64,000 nucleotides of DNA, taken from NCBI GenBank assembly GCA_016787085.1, contig JAEUVJ010000023.1, forward strand, positions 1 through 64,000. The letters run 5' to 3'. The position numbers and the translations under genes were made by a program. The stretch is from Chitinophagaceae bacterium. Its GTDB lineage: Bacteria > Bacteroidota > Bacteroidia > Chitinophagales > Chitinophagaceae. This document shows, one piece after another, positions 8,063 through 15,346 of this stretch. Under the pieces are notes generated by a model. The model was not told where the DNA came from. It searched no databases and saw only the letters and a program-made list of their open reading frames with translations. Each line of letters starts with the position of its first letter. Positions within the stretch are counted from its first letter, which is position 1.

Positions 8063-11000
8063 ATGGTCCGCCATGGTTTCATGTTTGTTTATCTACTGCT
8101 CTGCGGTATTACTATCAACGCACAGGATTCTCCCGCCTACGCAGAAGCCAAAAAACTCTTTTCAGAAAAAAAATATGAGCAGGCCATTGATAAATTTAAA
8201 CAAGCCATTGATCAGCTATCCGGAAAAAAGAATTACGGGGAAATGAAACTTGCGATGGCTTACCTGGGCCACTGCTATAACTATGCCGGTAAAGAATATT
8301 TCACCCGGTCATCGAACCAGGACTCTTCTGCTGCCAGCCACGAGATTTTCGTTAACATAATAGCCATTACTGAGCAAACGGGAGATTCGGCGAAACTGGT
8401 CATTGATAAAGGAACAAACGCCGGAATTTTTGAAGGGGCAAAAGGGCATGTGATGTTATCCTACTATTCCAGCAGGGACAAAACACCGAGGAATGATTTT
8501 GTAGCCACGGCAAGCGTTACACTGGCGACGAACCGGCTTGCCAGTGTAAATGCCGTGTTTTTTGATAAACTGGATCCGTCAAAGAAGAAACTGGCGACCG
8601 GGGACCTGGTGGTGCTTAAAGTATACCCGCCGAAAGAAAAACCAACCAGCGTTTTTTACGAGCTTGCTTCGCTGGGCATCTTGTTCAAAGACGCAGCTGC
8701 AGATACGTTGATGACCCAGCTTGCTTTAATAAATAACCCATCCGAAGAAATGGGAAACCGGATGATGGACTACCTGCTGTGGGACATTCATAATTTTTAC
8801 GACTCTTACATAGCCGATAAAACCGATGCCACTTTTACCACCATCTATAAGAAAGGGCGGTTTAAGGGCAAAACCATGAAAGAGGCTTTTCGGTATGCAG
8901 AGAAAGAAGACATCTACGCCTTTCTTGAGTTTGTAAAAACCTTTCCGGGAAAATATATAGGAAAGGCCTGGAAGCTGAATGAAACATATGCCACCTGGGT
9001 TTTAAACGAAATGCCACCCTCGGAAAAGGGAAAATACTGGTTGTCCCGTTTTATCAGGGAAACACCGCTCAGTAAAATTGATTCATTCGCCGGCAAATTT
9101 TCCTGGTATATCATCAATGACAGCCTGAGCAGCTACAGAAATATGCTGAATGACATTCCTGACCACCGGGAAGCAATATCACTCTGCAACAAACTCTACC
9201 GCATTTCTCAAATACTGAATGATCAACAGGCACAACTGGAATTTGTATATTACCGCAGTTACCTTTACCAGCGGCTGAATGATCTCCAAAACGGTATGAA
9301 AGATGCCCTCGCTGCGTACAGGCTGAAGCCCTCCTTGCCTAATGTGGTAAGCAACTTGGCTTATTTATATGGCCGGGAAGAAAAATACGATTCCTGCTTC
9401 CTCTTGCTGGACCCGCTGATGAAAGCAAATCCTCAGCGCTATGATATAGCAGGAAATCTTGGCTGGTATAAGATGCTGGCCGGCAAATTTACCGAAGCAG
9501 AAACCTTGTGTAAAATCGCCCATGAGAATGATAATAGTTCCTATGCGTATGCGGTAAACTATGGTCATACCTTTTTATTGAAGGGTAAAGCAGACAGTGC
9601 CCGTATCTACTATACACGGTCGCTGGAGAGTTTGTATTACCCCGCTGATTTTGCCGAAGGACCCAAAAAGGATTTTGAGCTTTTTTTTACCAAAGGATGG
9701 CGCCGCAAAGAGGCGGCCGAAGCGCTGGACTGGATGGAAGAACAGTATCTGAGCAAATACAGCTATATCACCCGGGGAAATATGGTGTGGGACACAGCAA
9801 GCAAGTTATACAGTGCCCGCAAATACCGCCAGGCGGCTGATAAATGGAAACAATACATCAGCGTCTTTGACGGAATGAAGGAACCCGGGCTATCCGGTAT
9901 ACACAATGCATATGCATGGATAGGGTTGTGTTACGAAGAAGCAAAGGATTACCGGCTGGCCGAACAATATTATCTGAAGGCGGTACAGATGGCAAAAGAT
10001 ACTATCGTGCTGGCAGATAAATTAGCGAATGATTATTCACTCCTGTATAATTTTTATAAGAAAAGCGGGAACAGTGTGAAGGCCACCGGGTATAAGCTGT
10101 TGTATGACGTGGAGCAGCAAAAACTGGATGACCTGAGGGCCAGGCCACGATTGTACATAGTGGCAGCAGAAGGGAAGAACCTTTTACAGCCGGAAAGCAG
10201 GGACAATGCCAAAACTTTCTATCAAAACATCACCACGACAGTCACCACGTCTTTTGACAGCGTAGTTGGTTTTTATATGGGAGGGAAAAATTTATCAAGG
10301 CAATCCCTGGCGAATACACTGGATAGTATCAAAAGAGAGGCAAGACCCGAGGATGTGTTGTTGTTTTACTATACGGGTACTGTAACCGAAAAAGACAGGG
10401 AGCGCTATTATGGATTGACGGAAGACACCAGCCTTGTTACTCATATACCCGAGGAAGAGCTGGTAAACGCCCTGAAGAGTATTGTATCCCGGAAGAAACT
10501 ATTGATATCAGATGTGCCGTCGCCGGGTATCATGTCAAAAATAGCGGAAAGCTATTCAGCGGTTTCGTATGCGCTGAACGAAGTGATCTTTATTTGCCCG
10601 GGTGTACTGACTCCGGTTGATCCGGCCACCGGAACATCCGCGTTTACCAGTGAGCTGATCGGATCGGCGAAGGAATTATCCGCTAAGGAAAAATTTACAG
10701 CGAAAGAGCTGGTCGGGCTTACTTCCGCCAGGCTGGGCACCATGAAATATTATGTTCCTGTTTTATCATTTGCCTACGCCAAAGACTTTACTTTATTCAG
10801 GAATGAAAAAACAAGATCGGAGGAAGAAGTATTAACCCGAAGTACGATAGAAGACGAAACGCAATCAAACAAAAGCGTAGCCGGCATCAATAGTAATACA
10901 GAAGGGAAAAACTATGCCTTATTAATCGGGACCGATGAGTACACGGGTTTTCAAAAACTGAATAATGCGGTGTATGATGTAAGTGAATTGGCGAAGTATC

Positions 11001-11671
11001 TCAAAAATGACTTTGGTTTTGAAACCGAACTGGTGATAAACGCCAGTAAAGAAGAAATAGAAGATAAACTCATTAAATACCGGGGCGATGGCATAACATA
11101 TAATCCGAATGATCAATTACTCATTTTTATTGCCGGTCATGGGTTGGTGGATAAAAAAGAAAACCAGGGCTACCTCGTAACCAGGGATTCAAAAAAGGAC
11201 GATCCCAAAAAGCGAACCTACCTGTCTTATATTGATTTGTTTGGACGTTATCTCTTTAACAGCAGGTGTAACCGTATATTCCTGGTATTGGACGCCTGCC
11301 ATGCCGGAAAATTCTTCGAACAGGCGATGACGAGGTCGGATAAACAGACCGAGCTGTCCAGGGAGATGACCAGGCGCAATGCACAGGGCAAACGCATTTA
11401 TATAGGCATATCGTCCGGTGCTGATGAACCGGTTTCCGACGGCAATCCCGGGGAACATTCTCCCTTTGCGCGGAGTTTTATGAATTTGCTGGTGAACCAG
11501 CCGTTTATTACGGCCGGTGTGCTGGTCGAATCACTGAAAGCCAATCTGCCATCTACCACCATAGTTAGAAGCGGAAATTTTAAACCCGGAGATATCGGCG
11601 GCCAGTTTATTTTCGAATTAAAAAACAAACCATCTGTCGCTCCGGCCATCAGGACAGATACGCTGAAGTAA
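8063..11671 (+). CDS. TPR repeat protein with C-terminal caspase (C14) domain
   Basis: 1,202 residues with an N-terminal signal peptide ending near NAQDS. Residues 20-90 and about 370-680 contain TPR-like helix pairs (for example AKKLFSEKKYEQAIDKFKQA and LAYLYGREEKYDSCFLLLD). Residues 700-880 form an unrecognised alpha/beta region (CHAT-like in style but lacking a clear HG/C pair). The C-terminal 290 residues are a caspase-like peptidase: YALLIGTDEYTGFQKLNNAV near 950, catalytic H1026 in FIAGHG and C1079 in LDACHAG. TPR-caspase proteins are metacaspase-like proteases. The signal peptide suggests a periplasmic or secreted enzyme. No partner effector is adjacent; 281 bases downstream is a RAYT transposase. 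Confidence 0.9.
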   Translation: MVRHGFMFVYLLLCGITINAQDSPAYAEAKKLFSEKKYEQAIDKFKQAIDQLSGKKNYGEMKLAMAYLGHCYNYAGKEYFTRSSNQDSSAASHEIFVNIIAITEQTGDSAKLVIDKGTNAGIFEGAKGHVMLSYYSSRDKTPRNDFVATASVTLATNRLASVNAVFFDKLDPSKKKLATGDLVVLKVYPPKEKPTSVFYELASLGILFKDAAADTLMTQLALINNPSEEMGNRMMDYLLWDIHNFYDSYIADKTDATFTTIYKKGRFKGKTMKEAFRYAEKEDIYAFLEFVKTFPGKYIGKAWKLNETYATWVLNEMPPSEKGKYWLSRFIRETPLSKIDSFAGKFSWYIINDSLSSYRNMLNDIPDHREAISLCNKLYRISQILNDQQAQLEFVYYRSYLYQRLNDLQNGMKDALAAYRLKPSLPNVVSNLAYLYGREEKYDSCFLLLDPLMKANPQRYDIAGNLGWYKMLAGKFTEAETLCKIAHENDNSSYAYAVNYGHTFLLKGKADSARIYYTRSLESLYYPADFAEGPKKDFELFFTKGWRRKEAAEALDWMEEQYLSKYSYITRGNMVWDTASKLYSARKYRQAADKWKQYISVFDGMKEPGLSGIHNAYAWIGLCYEEAKDYRLAEQYYLKAVQMAKDTIVLADKLANDYSLLYNFYKKSGNSVKATGYKLLYDVEQQKLDDLRARPRLYIVAAEGKNLLQPESRDNAKTFYQNITTTVTTSFDSVVGFYMGGKNLSRQSLANTLDSIKREARPEDVLLFYYTGTVTEKDRERYYGLTEDTSLVTHIPEEELVNALKSIVSRKKLLISDVPSPGIMSKIAESYSAVSYALNEVIFICPGVLTPVDPATGTSAFTSELIGSAKELSAKEKFTAKELVGLTSARLGTMKYYVPVLSFAYAKDFTLFRNEKTRSEEEVLTRSTIEDETQSNKSVAGINSNTEGKNYALLIGTDEYTGFQKLNNAVYDVSELAKYLKNDFGFETELVINASKEEIEDKLIKYRGDGITYNPNDQLLIFIAGHGLVDKKENQGYLVTRDSKKDDPKKRTYLSYIDLFGRYLFNSRCNRIFLVLDACHAGKFFEQAMTRSDKQTELSREMTRRNAQGKRIYIGISSGADEPVSDGNPGEHSPFARSFMNLLVNQPFITAGVLVESLKANLPSTTIVRSGNFKPGDIGGQFIFELKNKPSVAPAIRTDTLK

Positions 11672-11675
11672 AAAA

Positions 11676-11941
11676 CACCAACAAAAGGCTTGAAAGTTTC
11701 TCGTTTCTATCACTGTTATCCTGGCCGATACACATTAGCGAAGTACAACACCGGCGAGAAGAAGTGATGGAATCCTCATTCATGTTGCTGGTGCTTCTGC
11801 CGCCCTCATTATCTGCACGCAACACCAGCAACGGCGTGCTGCTTTTTACAAATGTCAGAATTTCCGGGACAGCGAACGGCCTTTGTTGGTGTTGAGCGCC
11901 GCTTCTGGGCTGTTTGCAAAAACACCAACAAACAAACTAAG
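11676..11941. repeat. Left REP-like repeat block of the RAYT unit
   Basis: Two sub-blocks match sequences on the other side of the transposase. 11676 to about 11760 (AACACCAACAAAAGGC..., CTGGCCGATACAC) matches 12642-12727. 11783-11893 (TTGCTGGTGCTTCTGCC, CACGCAACACCAGCAACG, GGAATTTC-type centre, TTTGTTGGTGTT) matches 12499-12611 almost base for base. Hairpins include TTGCTGGTG/CACCAGCAA-type arms and TTTGTTGGTGTT pairing with AACACCAACAAA at 11925-11936. The layout is typical of REP palindromes moved by RAYT enzymes. Confidence 0.8.
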
Positions 11942-11952
11942 GATATCCTACA

Positions 11953-12471
11953 TCAATCCCTGTAATGTGTCAGGAACCCCCAGTTATCAGTACCGGTTCC
12001 ATAAAACAAGGCTGAAGAGTACTTGTATTCTTCCGGAAGAGTACAGAACCCCGCTTTTACCGGGTTGTAGTGGATGTACTCCAGTTTTTGCATAAATACA
12101 GGATGTGTCCGCAACTCCACGCTTAAAGCATTTCGTTCCCAGAACTGGTACATCCTGTCTTTGGCGTTGACTTTAAAATGAGCCAGTACATCCGGATGGT
12201 ATTTCTTCAGGTCTTTTTGGATGCGTTGCGCCGTGTATTTGAGAAAATCTCTTTGAACGGCTTCCGGATCATTGTCCGGCATCATTTGCCAGATCAGGTG
12301 AATGTGGTTATCCATGATGACAAAGGAAAAGAGGCGGGCTCTTTTATCATTGACGAGGAAACGCATACTGCTGATGATAATATCCTTGTATTTATCAGGC
12401 TTCAGTAGTTTCTTCCACTCAAGGTTGGTGGCGGTGAAGAATTGAGGATATTCTGTAATGATTGGAGCCAT
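11953..12471 (-). CDS. REP-associated tyrosine transposase (RAYT, Y1/IS200-like)
   Basis: 172 residues from ATG 12471. The longer open frame to 12684 would translate the flanking palindromic repeat and is rejected. The HUH-type metal-binding motif is H56-x-H58 (VIMDNHIHLIWQM). The conserved C-terminal YIHYNPVKAG, with a candidate nucleophilic Y132, matches Y1 transposases of the TnpA_REP group. RAYTs nick and rejoin single-stranded REP hairpins and are usually domesticated single-copy genes. Here it is framed on both sides by near-identical REP-like blocks, making a REPtron. The enzyme appears intact. Confidence 0.93.
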   Translation of the reverse strand: MAPIITEYPQFFTATNLEWKKLLKPDKYKDIIISSMRFLVNDKRARLFSFVIMDNHIHLIWQMMPDNDPEAVQRDFLKYTAQRIQKDLKKYHPDVLAHFKVNAKDRMYQFWERNALSVELRTHPVFMQKLEYIHYNPVKAGFCTLPEEYKYSSALFYGTGTDNWGFLTHYRD

Positions 12472-12498
12472 GCAGGGATAAGGTTGTTTACAACATTC

Positions 12499-12728
12499 TT
12501 GTTGCTGGTGCTTCTGCCCACTCTCATTACCCGCACGCAACACCAGCAACGGCGTGCTGCTTTCTGCAAATGTCAGGATTTCCGGGACAAAGAGCGGCCT
12601 TTGTTGGTGTTGTGTGTAAACCTTGTGTGCAGAGCAAACACCAACAAACGGATTGAGGGTTCTCGTTTCTGTCACTGTTGTCATGGCCGATACACGGTAG
12701 CGGAGCGCAACACCAGCGACGGCGAAAT
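12499..12728. repeat. Right REP-like repeat block of the RAYT unit
   Basis: 12499-12611 duplicates 11783-11893 and 12642-12727 duplicates about 11676-11760. The order of the two sub-blocks is reversed relative to the left side. TTTGTTGGTGTT (about 12600-12611) can pair with AACACCAACAAA (about 12642-12653). TTGCTGGTG near 12500 pairs with CACCAGCAA near 12541. The block runs directly into the inverted repeat that ends the next gene (12729). Confidence 0.8.
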
Positions 12729-12743
12729 GTTATGTGCCGTTAA
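12729..12743. repeat. Left boundary repeat of cassette-like gene 2
   Basis: GTTATGTGCCGTTAA is the inverted partner, with one mismatch, of TTAATGGCACATAAC at 13287-13301. The stop codon of the minus-strand gene (12730-12732) and its last codons for N-G-T lie inside the repeat, so the gene ends within its own boundary element. Confidence 0.6.
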
Positions 12744-13269
12744 TGTTGTGCTTTGTCACTCTCATTCCTCCTTCGCCAAGTTCTAATTCATAGTCACTAG
12801 TCAGAAGCTTAGCTACTGATTCTGTTATGTAAAATGGTTTAAGCCGACTTGTAGTTGTAAGTTTCTTTTTAAAGGTTCTTACAAGTTTATTCGCAGATTT
12901 AGTATGGAGCTCTCTAAGTTCTTTGTCTTCAATCCAACCAGCTTTATGAAACAATCGACTTGGAGAAAACAATGTCATTCCCGTTTTTCCAATGTCAAGT
13001 TCGATGATTGGGTCTTTGTAAACATCAAAAAGAAATTTTCCTTCAAATTGTCCTGCACCTTTTGCAGAACATGTTGGCAAACGTTTATCATTCTTAATCC
13101 AAATGATTATTCTATTTACCGACTCAATGTTTGTGATTTTACTTATCGTTTCGGGGCTTTCCGAATCAAAAAATGTTTTATCGAATAATAAGTAATCGTC
13201 AGAATTCAATAGTTGATTGATTTCGTTTACTAATTCATCCTTAGTCATAAAGAAGTTAAGCTGACTCAT
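12730..13269 (-). CDS. Hypothetical protein in inverted-repeat-bounded unit
   Basis: 179 residues, no family recognised. It has no signal peptide or membrane segment. Visible features are a helical N-terminus (MTKDELVNEINQLLNSDDY), a central beta-rich section (GAGQFEGKFLFDVYKDPIIELDIGK) and a basic helix (KSANKLVRTFKKKL). The listed start MSQLNFF could be replaced by the internal MTKDE start at residue 8. AT-rich base use and the short flanking inverted repeats point to horizontal acquisition as a single-gene unit. It is cytoplasmic in all likelihood; the function is unknown. Confidence 0.7.
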   Translation of the reverse strand: MSQLNFFMTKDELVNEINQLLNSDDYLLFDKTFFDSESPETISKITNIESVNRIIIWIKNDKRLPTCSAKGAGQFEGKFLFDVYKDPIIELDIGKTGMTLFSPSRLFHKAGWIEDKELRELHTKSANKLVRTFKKKLTTTSRLKPFYITESVAKLLTSDYELELGEGGMRVTKHNINGT

Positions 13270-13286
13270 TCAAGCAGGGTGATGTT

Positions 13287-13301
13287 TTAATGGCACATAA
13301 C
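13287..13301. repeat. Right boundary repeat of cassette-like gene 2
   Basis: TTAATGGCACATAAC pairs with 12729-12743. The inner ten bases GGCACATAAC are a perfect reverse complement of GTTATGTGCC at 12729-12738. The 184 bases between this repeat and the next unit at 13486 contain no convincing gene. Confidence 0.6.
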
Positions 13302-13485
13302 GATCAGGTATTGCTGCAGGTGGGGCATTCATCGCTTGTCCTGCCCGGAACTGCTGACCAATAAAGTTATAAAATTGAAGATAACAACTAAATGCCGAAC
13401 AGAATTCCGTCTGCCGAAACCGCTGCGGACAGTGAGTTACAGCCGAAGTTTCAACGTCCAGCCCCACTTGCCAGCAATATTTTTG

Positions 13486-13494
13486 TTGGCCGCA
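13486..13494. repeat. Left boundary repeat of cassette-like gene 3
   Basis: TTGGCCGCA lies 4 bases beyond the stop codon of the gene at 13499-14071. The exact reverse complement TGCGGCCAA is at 14092-14100. It is analogous to TGGGCGCA/TGCGCCCA around the SMI1 gene 13 kb away. Confidence 0.6.
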
Positions 13495-13498
13495 GTTT

Positions 13499-14071
13499 TT
13501 ATTTGTCTATAGTTTTTAAAAATGAGCGGATATCAGCTTCTTTATCATCAAGAATTTGCTCAAATTCTTCCTTTGAATACAAATGCAAATCAGCATTTCC
13601 AGTCCCATGTATACCTATCGAGTCTTCAGAGATCGCAAATCCATTGCTTAACAACAGGTAACTCGGCTGACTACTATCCGGATTATTTTCAAAATAATAA
13701 AAATAGAAATCATTTATTTGCTGACTGATAATTCTTGTAGCGTACTGTTTGCCTATTTTTTTAGACTTACTTGAAGTTCTCACTATAGAAGTGGAAGAAC
13801 TGCCGGCCACTGGAAGGGTAATTACCAAATCATCATTAAGTGTGATGAAAGTCCTTGAATAATCCATCCAATTGTCTATTTTATTGAAACTAAATTCCTG
13901 TTTTATATCTGTGATAGTACTTCCAATTATATCAGATAGATTAATTGTACCAATGATGTCTAATTTAGGAATATCGTTCAAATATGAAAACTCTCCTGTG
14001 AACTCTTGGTTTTCAGAAGGCATGTTTTTTTTACTTTTTCTGCCAAATATTTTTCGAATAAGATTTCTCAT
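13499..14071 (-). CDS. Hypothetical protein in inverted-repeat-bounded unit
   Basis: 190 residues from ATG 14071 (MRNLIRKIFGRKSKKN). The open frame extends to 14161, but the added codons translate the conserved cassette leader (14092-14139), so the shorter start is preferred. The N-terminus is strongly basic. The remainder is soluble and mixed alpha/beta, with LITLPVAGSSS-like and YYFENNPDSSQPSYLLLSNG stretches. No family recognised; perhaps an immunity-type or SUKH-like protein given its resemblance in size and setting to the SMI1 unit, but this is conjecture. It is AT-rich compared with flanking genes. Confidence 0.65.
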   Translation of the reverse strand: MRNLIRKIFGRKSKKNMPSENQEFTGEFSYLNDIPKLDIIGTINLSDIIGSTITDIKQEFSFNKIDNWMDYSRTFITLNDDLVITLPVAGSSSTSIVRTSSKSKKIGKQYATRIISQQINDFYFYYFENNPDSSQPSYLLLSNGFAISEDSIGIHGTGNADLHLYSKEEFEQILDDKEADIRSFLKTIDK

Positions 14072-14091
14072 TAGAGTGTAGGTTCTGTAAT

Positions 14092-14139
14092 TGCGGCCAA
14101 CTCGTAAATAGGCGAAAGTCCCGGTCCGCCGAACTTTCG
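14092..14139 (-). repeat. Cassette leader: boundary repeat plus hairpin
   Basis: TGCGGCCAA is followed by the core CTCGTAAATAGGCG (14101-14114), identical to the core at 790-803. The core runs into a hairpin, CGAAAGT (14113-14119) with ACTTTCG (14133-14139), with an inner CGG/CCG pairing. Stem sequence differs completely from the one at 809-853 while its position is kept. On the plus strand a T-run follows the hairpin. Confidence 0.65.
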
Positions 14140-14240
14140 TTTTTTTATGTAAATCTTTCAAAACTAAATTTATACAAAAATTGTTTTAGCCCCCGGCCAC
14201 TTTCGCAAATACAACCCAAAAGCGAAGACAACCTAGAATC

Positions 14241-15341
14241 TCATCTTATCGGGCAGGCACTCTGGCTGCTGATCTTTGGCTTGCAGGGATTGTCGCTGTC
14301 CTGGTTGTAGGTACTGTGGTCCCATACGATTCCCATTTCTGAACTGCCCGCTGTATAAGAGTAACTGTTCTTACCTATTTGTGCATCATGTCCCATGCCT
14401 ACTCTTATCCGGTCACGATCATTATCTCTTCCTGTAAGATTGAATGATAGTGTTAAGCTTACAGTATTCATATCCCTGAAGTTCACACTGCCGCGGTACC
14501 AGAGACCAAGACTGACATCCACCTGGTTTTGCGTGATCTCAATACCGGCCTGGTAACTGCTATGCTTTGCCTGCCGGTAACCCAGCGCACCGATGCTGAA
14601 TGACCAGGTTTGTTCGGGATTGGTATAAGTATATAACAGGTTGCCGCTCCATCTTACGGGTAACTGGCTTCTCGTGGTATCGCCGGAGTTCGTCAGCGAT
14701 TCATCGGGCCGGTTGATATGATGTGAACTGAAACCGATTAGCAGGCGGCTGTTTTCCGTAAAATGATAATTGAAGAACATACCCGCAGCAAAATCAGGAA
14801 AGAGTTTGCCGTTATTGACGGCAGGATCGGCTGCCGATATAGCGCCGGGAATGATACCGTTGATATCTAATTCGTCCCCAAAAACCAGTTTGCTGTAATC
14901 AATTCTTCTTTGCGCCAGGCCAAACTGGAGGCCACCTGTCCAGAACCACTTAGGTTGCCCGCCATTGGAAGCTACACTTTCTGTGCCGGCACAAACGGTA
15001 TAAGCATACGAACCATAGATGCCGGCTTTTCGCAGGTATCCTTCACTGGAGTTGGTGGCCAACAAACCTAACCCGCTGCTGATCTTCGGAAAGAATTTAT
15101 CAATGGAAACAGCCATATAGTTCATCTGCGAGGGAATGGTCCACCAGTGGCGGCGGTACATAGCGCTGATGCGAAGATCTTTTTCACCCGAACCCGTAGC
15201 GGCGGGATTTAAATTTATCGGTGACAGATAAGCCTGCGAAAAGATCGGGTCCTGCGCCTGAAGAGATGAACAGAAACAAATACATGCAAACGGGGCGACA
15301 AATGCGCCGATGATTTTTTTATGGAATGATCCTGTTTGCAT
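14241..15341 (-). CDS. PorP/SprF family type IX secretion membrane protein
   Basis: 366 residues from ATG 15341; the extra upstream codons of the open frame overlap the end of the preceding gene and are not used. The signal peptide ends at LQAQDPIFSQ, and the following AYLSPINLNPAATGSG is the hallmark start of PorP/SprF proteins. The rest is amphipathic beta-strand sequence consistent with an outer-membrane barrel. PorP/SprF proteins assist secretion or surface anchoring of specific T9SS cargo such as SprB-type adhesins. It lies 5 bases downstream of the PKD adhesin gene on the same strand, the classic adhesin-PorP/SprF pairing, and should be co-transcribed with it. Confidence 0.93.
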   Translation of the reverse strand: MQTGSFHKKIIGAFVAPFACICFCSSLQAQDPIFSQAYLSPINLNPAATGSGEKDLRISAMYRRHWWTIPSQMNYMAVSIDKFFPKISSGLGLLATNSSEGYLRKAGIYGSYAYTVCAGTESVASNGGQPKWFWTGGLQFGLAQRRIDYSKLVFGDELDINGIIPGAISAADPAVNNGKLFPDFAAGMFFNYHFTENSRLLIGFSSHHINRPDESLTNSGDTTRSQLPVRWSGNLLYTYTNPEQTWSFSIGALGYRQAKHSSYQAGIEITQNQVDVSLGLWYRGSVNFRDMNTVSLTLSFNLTGRDNDRDRIRVGMGHDAQIGKNSYSYTAGSSEMGIVWDHSTYNQDSDNPCKPKISSQSACPIR

Positions 15342-15346
15342 AGCAT

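Noticed and set aside
12472..12684. N-terminal extension of the RAYT open reading frame (71 extra residues)
   Set aside because: The added codons translate the REP-like block, which also occurs on the other side of the gene without being coding; the start at 12471 gives a normal-length RAYT.
13270..13467. 65-codon minus-strand frame between the two cassette-like genes
   Set aside because: It runs through the boundary repeat and spacer, ends one base before the next start and has no protein-like features; better read as inter-cassette DNA.
146..14139. Calling the three bounded genes true integron cassettes
   Set aside because: Only one boundary fits the RYYYAAC core, no IntI gene or attI site is in the window, and the units are not all contiguous. 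The resemblance is reported as cassette-like only.
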